From NCBI GenBank assembly GCA_039821555.1, contig JBCBNX010000001.1, forward strand, positions 360,576-424,575: a stretch of DNA of 64,000 bases. The letters run 5' to 3'. The stretch's first letter is position 1. Each line of letters begins with the position of its first letter. A program made the position numbers and the translations under genes. Positions 61,766 through 64,000 of the stretch are shown here, in pieces. This DNA is from Bacteroidota bacterium. GTDB lineage: Bacteria > Bacteroidota > Rhodothermia > Rhodothermales > Rubricoccaceae. The notes beneath the pieces were generated by a model that made no database searches, was not told the origin of the DNA, and was given only the letters and a program-made list of their open reading frames with translations.

Positions 61766-62293
61766 TTACCAGCCGAATCGCTCGATCGTGGTGGTGAGGT
61801 GCGCGAGGTGGTGCCGTCCGTGCCAGGCGTAGGTGCCGAGCACCATATCCAGGCGATGCGACGTGTCGGTTTCTGGGTGATGAAAGCGACGCGCCCAAGC
61901 CGCCTCGTCCAGTCCCCGAAGCAAGGCCGCCCAGCGTGCATGGATCGCGTCGAGCAGCGCGAGGCTTGGCTCTATCGGGCCGGCATAGAGCTTGAGCCGT
62001 GCCCATGCGTTTTCATCGTAGGCTTTGATCGTAGGCGTGTCCTCCGTGAGTGTCCAGCAGAACCGCGTGTAGGCGTTCAGGTGACTGTCGGGCACGTGAT
62101 GGACGACCTGGCGCAGCGTCCAGCCACCCTCACGGTAGGGCGTATCCAATTGGGATTCCGAGAGCGGTTCCGCCGCAGTGCGAAAAGCAAGAGGCAGCGC
62201 GGCGATGTCGTCAATCCATGCCGTGCGCTGCGGGGGGAGCACCGGCCCCTCATGACCGAACGTGCCGAGGGGATAGCGGAGGTCGACCGACAT
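61766..62293 (-). CDS. DinB/YfiT-like putative metal-dependent hydrolase
   Basis: ATG 62293 is used (the frame opens at 62362), giving 175 residues. The protein is a four-helix DinB-type fold with the YfiT/BstA pattern. The N-terminal LRYPLGTFGH is followed by GGWTLRQVVHHVPDSHLNAYTRF, then TWGGRHH-type helix 4 as TYAWHGRHHLAHLTT. The His residues in VVHHVPDSH and WHGRHH are the likely metal triad. The family includes bacillithiol-S-transferases and glutathione-like thiol enzymes; the true substrate here is unknown. It is divergent from the rhomboid gene. Confidence 0.82.
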   Translation of the reverse strand: MSVDLRYPLGTFGHEGPVLPPQRTAWIDDIAALPLAFRTAAEPLSESQLDTPYREGGWTLRQVVHHVPDSHLNAYTRFCWTLTEDTPTIKAYDENAWARLKLYAGPIEPSLALLDAIHARWAALLRGLDEAAWARRFHHPETDTSHRLDMVLGTYAWHGRHHLAHLTTTIERFGW

Positions 62294-62444
62294 GAAGATG
62301 AGGATAGGTGGGGGCGGTACAGCAATCGTGTACCCGTGGGAAAACACACCAGCGGCGCTCAAGGGTGCTGTCGCGTTATGGAGAAGATGGCGACGAAGGC
62401 CTCCGCATAACTTACCGCACCGCTACCATCCGTCTGTGCTTCCC

Positions 62445-63263
62445 ATGCTCTTCCCGATCAGCGACGACGACCGCGCCCTCTCCGGCGTCGCCTACGTCAG
62501 CATCACCCTTCTCGTCTGCAATGTGCTGCTGTTCTTGGTCCAGCTAGGCAGCGACGAGTTCACGTACGGCTGGAGCGTCATCCCGTACGAGATCACCACC
62601 GGCGACGACCTCACCCGCGCTACCATGCTCACGGGGCCGGGCGGTGAGCGCGTCCAAATCCCGCATCAGCCAGGACCCGGGGGCGGCATGGGCGCGCCCT
62701 TGATCTACCTCACGCTGCTCTCGGCTATGTTCATGCACGGGGGGTGGATGCACCTCGGCGGCAACATGCTCTACCTCTGGATCTTCGGCGACAACGTAGA
62801 GCATCGCTTCGGCGCACTGCCGTTTCTGGGGTTCTACCTCGTGAGCGGCCTCGCGGCCACCGCCGCGCAGATCGTTCTCGACCCCGACTCGCTGATCCCC
62901 AACCTGGGCGCGTCCGGGGCCATCTCTGGTGTGCTGGGAGCCTACCTCGTGCTATTCCCACGCAACAAGGTCAACGCGATCTTCTTCTACATGATCGTCT
63001 CGATCCCGGCGATGGTCGCCATCGGCGCGTGGATCGCGTTGCAGTTCGTGAGCGGGTGGGGCGCCGTCTTCGCAAGCGAGCAGACGGGCGGCGTGGCCTA
63101 CGGCGCGCACATCGGCGGCTTCTTCGCCGGGATGATCCTCGCGCTTGTCATGCGCACGATCATCCGCGAAAACCCTAACGATGTCCTCGTTCGTGTTTCG
63201 CAACGGGACCGTAGCTACCCGCTTGGCTCGCGGGACCGCACAGGCAAACGGCGGTGGAGGTAG
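62445..63263 (+). CDS. rhomboid-family intramembrane serine protease
   Basis: ATG 62445 is chosen (the frame opens at 62292), giving 272 residues. Six hydrophobic helices are seen. Catalytic Ser157 is in NLGASGAISG and His222 is in VAYGAHIGGF. The oxyanion-loop Asn107 is in HLGGNMLYLWIFGDNVEHR. A charged tail (about 235-272, RENPNDVLVRVSQRDR and RTGKRRWR) extends into the cytoplasm. It cuts transmembrane proteins within the bilayer; the substrate is unknown. It is a single gene. Confidence 0.95.
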   Translation: MLFPISDDDRALSGVAYVSITLLVCNVLLFLVQLGSDEFTYGWSVIPYEITTGDDLTRATMLTGPGGERVQIPHQPGPGGGMGAPLIYLTLLSAMFMHGGWMHLGGNMLYLWIFGDNVEHRFGALPFLGFYLVSGLAATAAQIVLDPDSLIPNLGASGAISGVLGAYLVLFPRNKVNAIFFYMIVSIPAMVAIGAWIALQFVSGWGAVFASEQTGGVAYGAHIGGFFAGMILALVMRTIIRENPNDVLVRVSQRDRSYPLGSRDRTGKRRWR

Positions 63264-63364
63264 AGATCGATGATGTCCGGGTTTGACAGGCGGTGGAGGT
63301 TGGGCAAGCGGCGGACGGATCATCCCGAGTACCGATCCGATCATCGAGCGTTGCCGACCTTGAC

Positions 63365-63742
63365 TCACCACACGTCGTTGAGCGTGAGGCGACGCCGGTC
63401 CGGCTGCCCGCCGACGCCGAGACTCAGCAGCGCGTAGTCTTGTGCGCGGAAATTGCTAGTCACCGCGGCGAGTGCGCCGTCGTCGAGGAGGTCGTGCACG
63501 ACGTGCTTGATGGTGCGGTTTGAGCCGCCGCTCGTCGAGGAGCCGTGGACGACACGGACGGAGGAGCGTCCCCGCGCTGAGGCCATCGCCACCGTGCGAC
63601 GGATCAGCGGCGCAGCATCGCCCACGCGTACGTGGTGAAGGTCGAGGGTCACGGTCGAGCCATCGTCGGTGAGGCGCATGGCAGGCTGGAGAGTGGGGGC
63701 GGGAAAGGTTCGGAGCAGAGTGTCTAGGCGCGAATCGCGCAC
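63365..63742 (-). CDS. Smr-domain protein
   Basis: A 125-residue Smr (MutS2 C-terminal-like) protein. The domain runs from about residue 28: [20 protein letters not shown], where Gly of the usual LDLHG is His, then [20 protein letters not shown]. The product is short and cytoplasmic, with no MutS core. Smr domains nick branched or unpaired DNA or RNA. ATG 63679 is an alternative start that would drop the first 21 residues. It lies 102 bp after the convergent rhomboid gene and is divergent from metG. Confidence 0.82.
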   Translation of the reverse strand: MRDSRLDTLLRTFPAPTLQPAMRLTDDGSTVTLDLHHVRVGDAAPLIRRTVAMASARGRSSVRVVHGSSTSGGSNRTIKHVVHDLLDDGALAAVTSNFRAQDYALLSLGVGGQPDRRRLTLNDVW

Positions 63743-63754
63743 GACGCTCCGGCG

Positions 63755-63761
63755 TAGCTTG
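63755..63761 (+). promoter_or_regulatory. -7-like element upstream of metG
   Basis: TAGCTTG, one T short of the TAnnTTTG consensus, 54 nt before the metG ATG. Confidence 0.3.
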
Positions 63762-63815
63762 ATCCCACTCAGAACGACTCACCGCACACGGCTTCCTGCG
63801 GCACTGCCTCCCATC

Positions 63816-64000
63816 ATGTCTCGAATCCTCGTCACCTCCGCGCTGCCCTACGTCAACGGGCCGGTTCACATCGGTCACCTCGCGGGCGCCTACCTGCCCG
63901 CCGACCTCTACGTCCGCTACCAGCGCCTGCGCGGCCGAGACGTGGTCTACATCTGCGGTTCTGACGAGCACGGCGTTGCGATCCTCATCCGGGCGATGCA
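63816..64000 (+). CDS. metG: methionyl-tRNA synthetase, N-terminal fragment
   Basis: Begins at ATG 63816 and runs off the right edge. The first 61 residues start [20 protein letters not shown], with the class I HIGH signature in [15 protein letters not shown] and [12 protein letters not shown], the usual N-terminal sequence of methionyl-tRNA synthetase. It charges initiator and elongator tRNA-Met. The remainder, including KMSKS and any C-terminal dimerisation domain, is not in the window. A possible -7 element is 54 nt upstream. Confidence 0.95.
   Translation, partial: MSRILVTSALPYVNGPVHIGHLAGAYLPADLYVRYQRLRGRDVVYICGSDEHGVAILIRAM

Noticed and set aside
63267..63348. Inverted pair TCGATGAT/ATCATCGA and a repeated GGCGGTGGAGGT near the rhomboid stop
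   Set aside because: The arms are short and 66 bp apart, and the direct repeat is only 12 bp; this is compatible with chance.

Overview
The window is a dense, GC-rich (roughly two thirds G+C by eye) stretch of bacterial chromosome with 49 protein genes, two of them cut by the window edges. I see no tRNA, rRNA, CRISPR array, insertion sequence or prophage. The gene content points to the Rhodothermales branch of Bacteroidota (Rhodothermota; Salinibacter, Rubricoccus and Rubrivirga relatives). The signs are secreted proteins with C-terminal type IX secretion (T9SS) sorting domains, a TonB-dependent receptor next to a DUF4249 lipoprotein, a DUF1501/DUF1800 pair, two tandem OmpH/Skp chaperones beside BamA, and promoter elements of the Bacteroidota form TAnnTTTG. 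The lineage is inferred from these families and was not searched.

Layout. 1-9.0 kb: end of an L-serine dehydratase gene, a membrane histidine kinase, the DUF1800-DUF1501 export pair (minus), serS (minus) and a soluble hybrid histidine kinase. 9.1-15.4 kb: a phosphoglucose/phosphomannose isomerase, then a minus-strand pair of an MscS-type channel with a lipoprotein signal and a 1200-residue protein whose P-loop has lost its lysine. 15.6-23.4 kb: TonB receptor plus DUF4249 lipoprotein, then two overlapping T9SS cargo genes, the first beginning in visibly lower-GC DNA. 23.5-28.2 kb (minus): plsC-like acyltransferase, gatC, FkbM methyltransferase, YfhO membrane protein. 28.4-30.4 kb: a NarL-type regulator and a UPF0104-type membrane protein. 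30.4-35.8 kb (minus): a surface-sugar operon (GT-B-like protein, Gfo/Idh/MocA oxidoreductase, SDR, CMP-sugar synthetase fused to a HAD phosphatase, NeuB) that looks able to make and activate a nonulosonic acid.

36-51.3 kb, mostly minus: a secreted 'asparagine synthetase B-like' protein with a TPR partner, a cytochrome c-PQQ dehydrogenase lipoprotein, comM/yifB, a plus-strand lipoprotein, class I aldolase, an FAD oxidoreductase with a VWA membrane protein, a two-domain cytidine deaminase, an orphan receiver protein and panB. 51.3-58.9 kb (minus) is the envelope-building cluster dxr, rseP, uppS, bamA, ompH, ompH, closed by hairpin terminators. The right end holds a small unknown gene with GNAT and NUDIX genes, tyrA, a DinB-like gene, a rhomboid protease, an Smr-domain gene and the start of metG.

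Taken together, the window is mainly housekeeping plus cell-surface biology. Isoprenoid, undecaprenyl and outer-membrane assembly sit together, and surface glycan and lipid genes occupy 23-36 kb. The least explained elements are the MscS/degenerate P-loop pair, the NeuA-HAD sugar operon with its long upstream hairpin, and the secreted TPR/AsnB-like pair.
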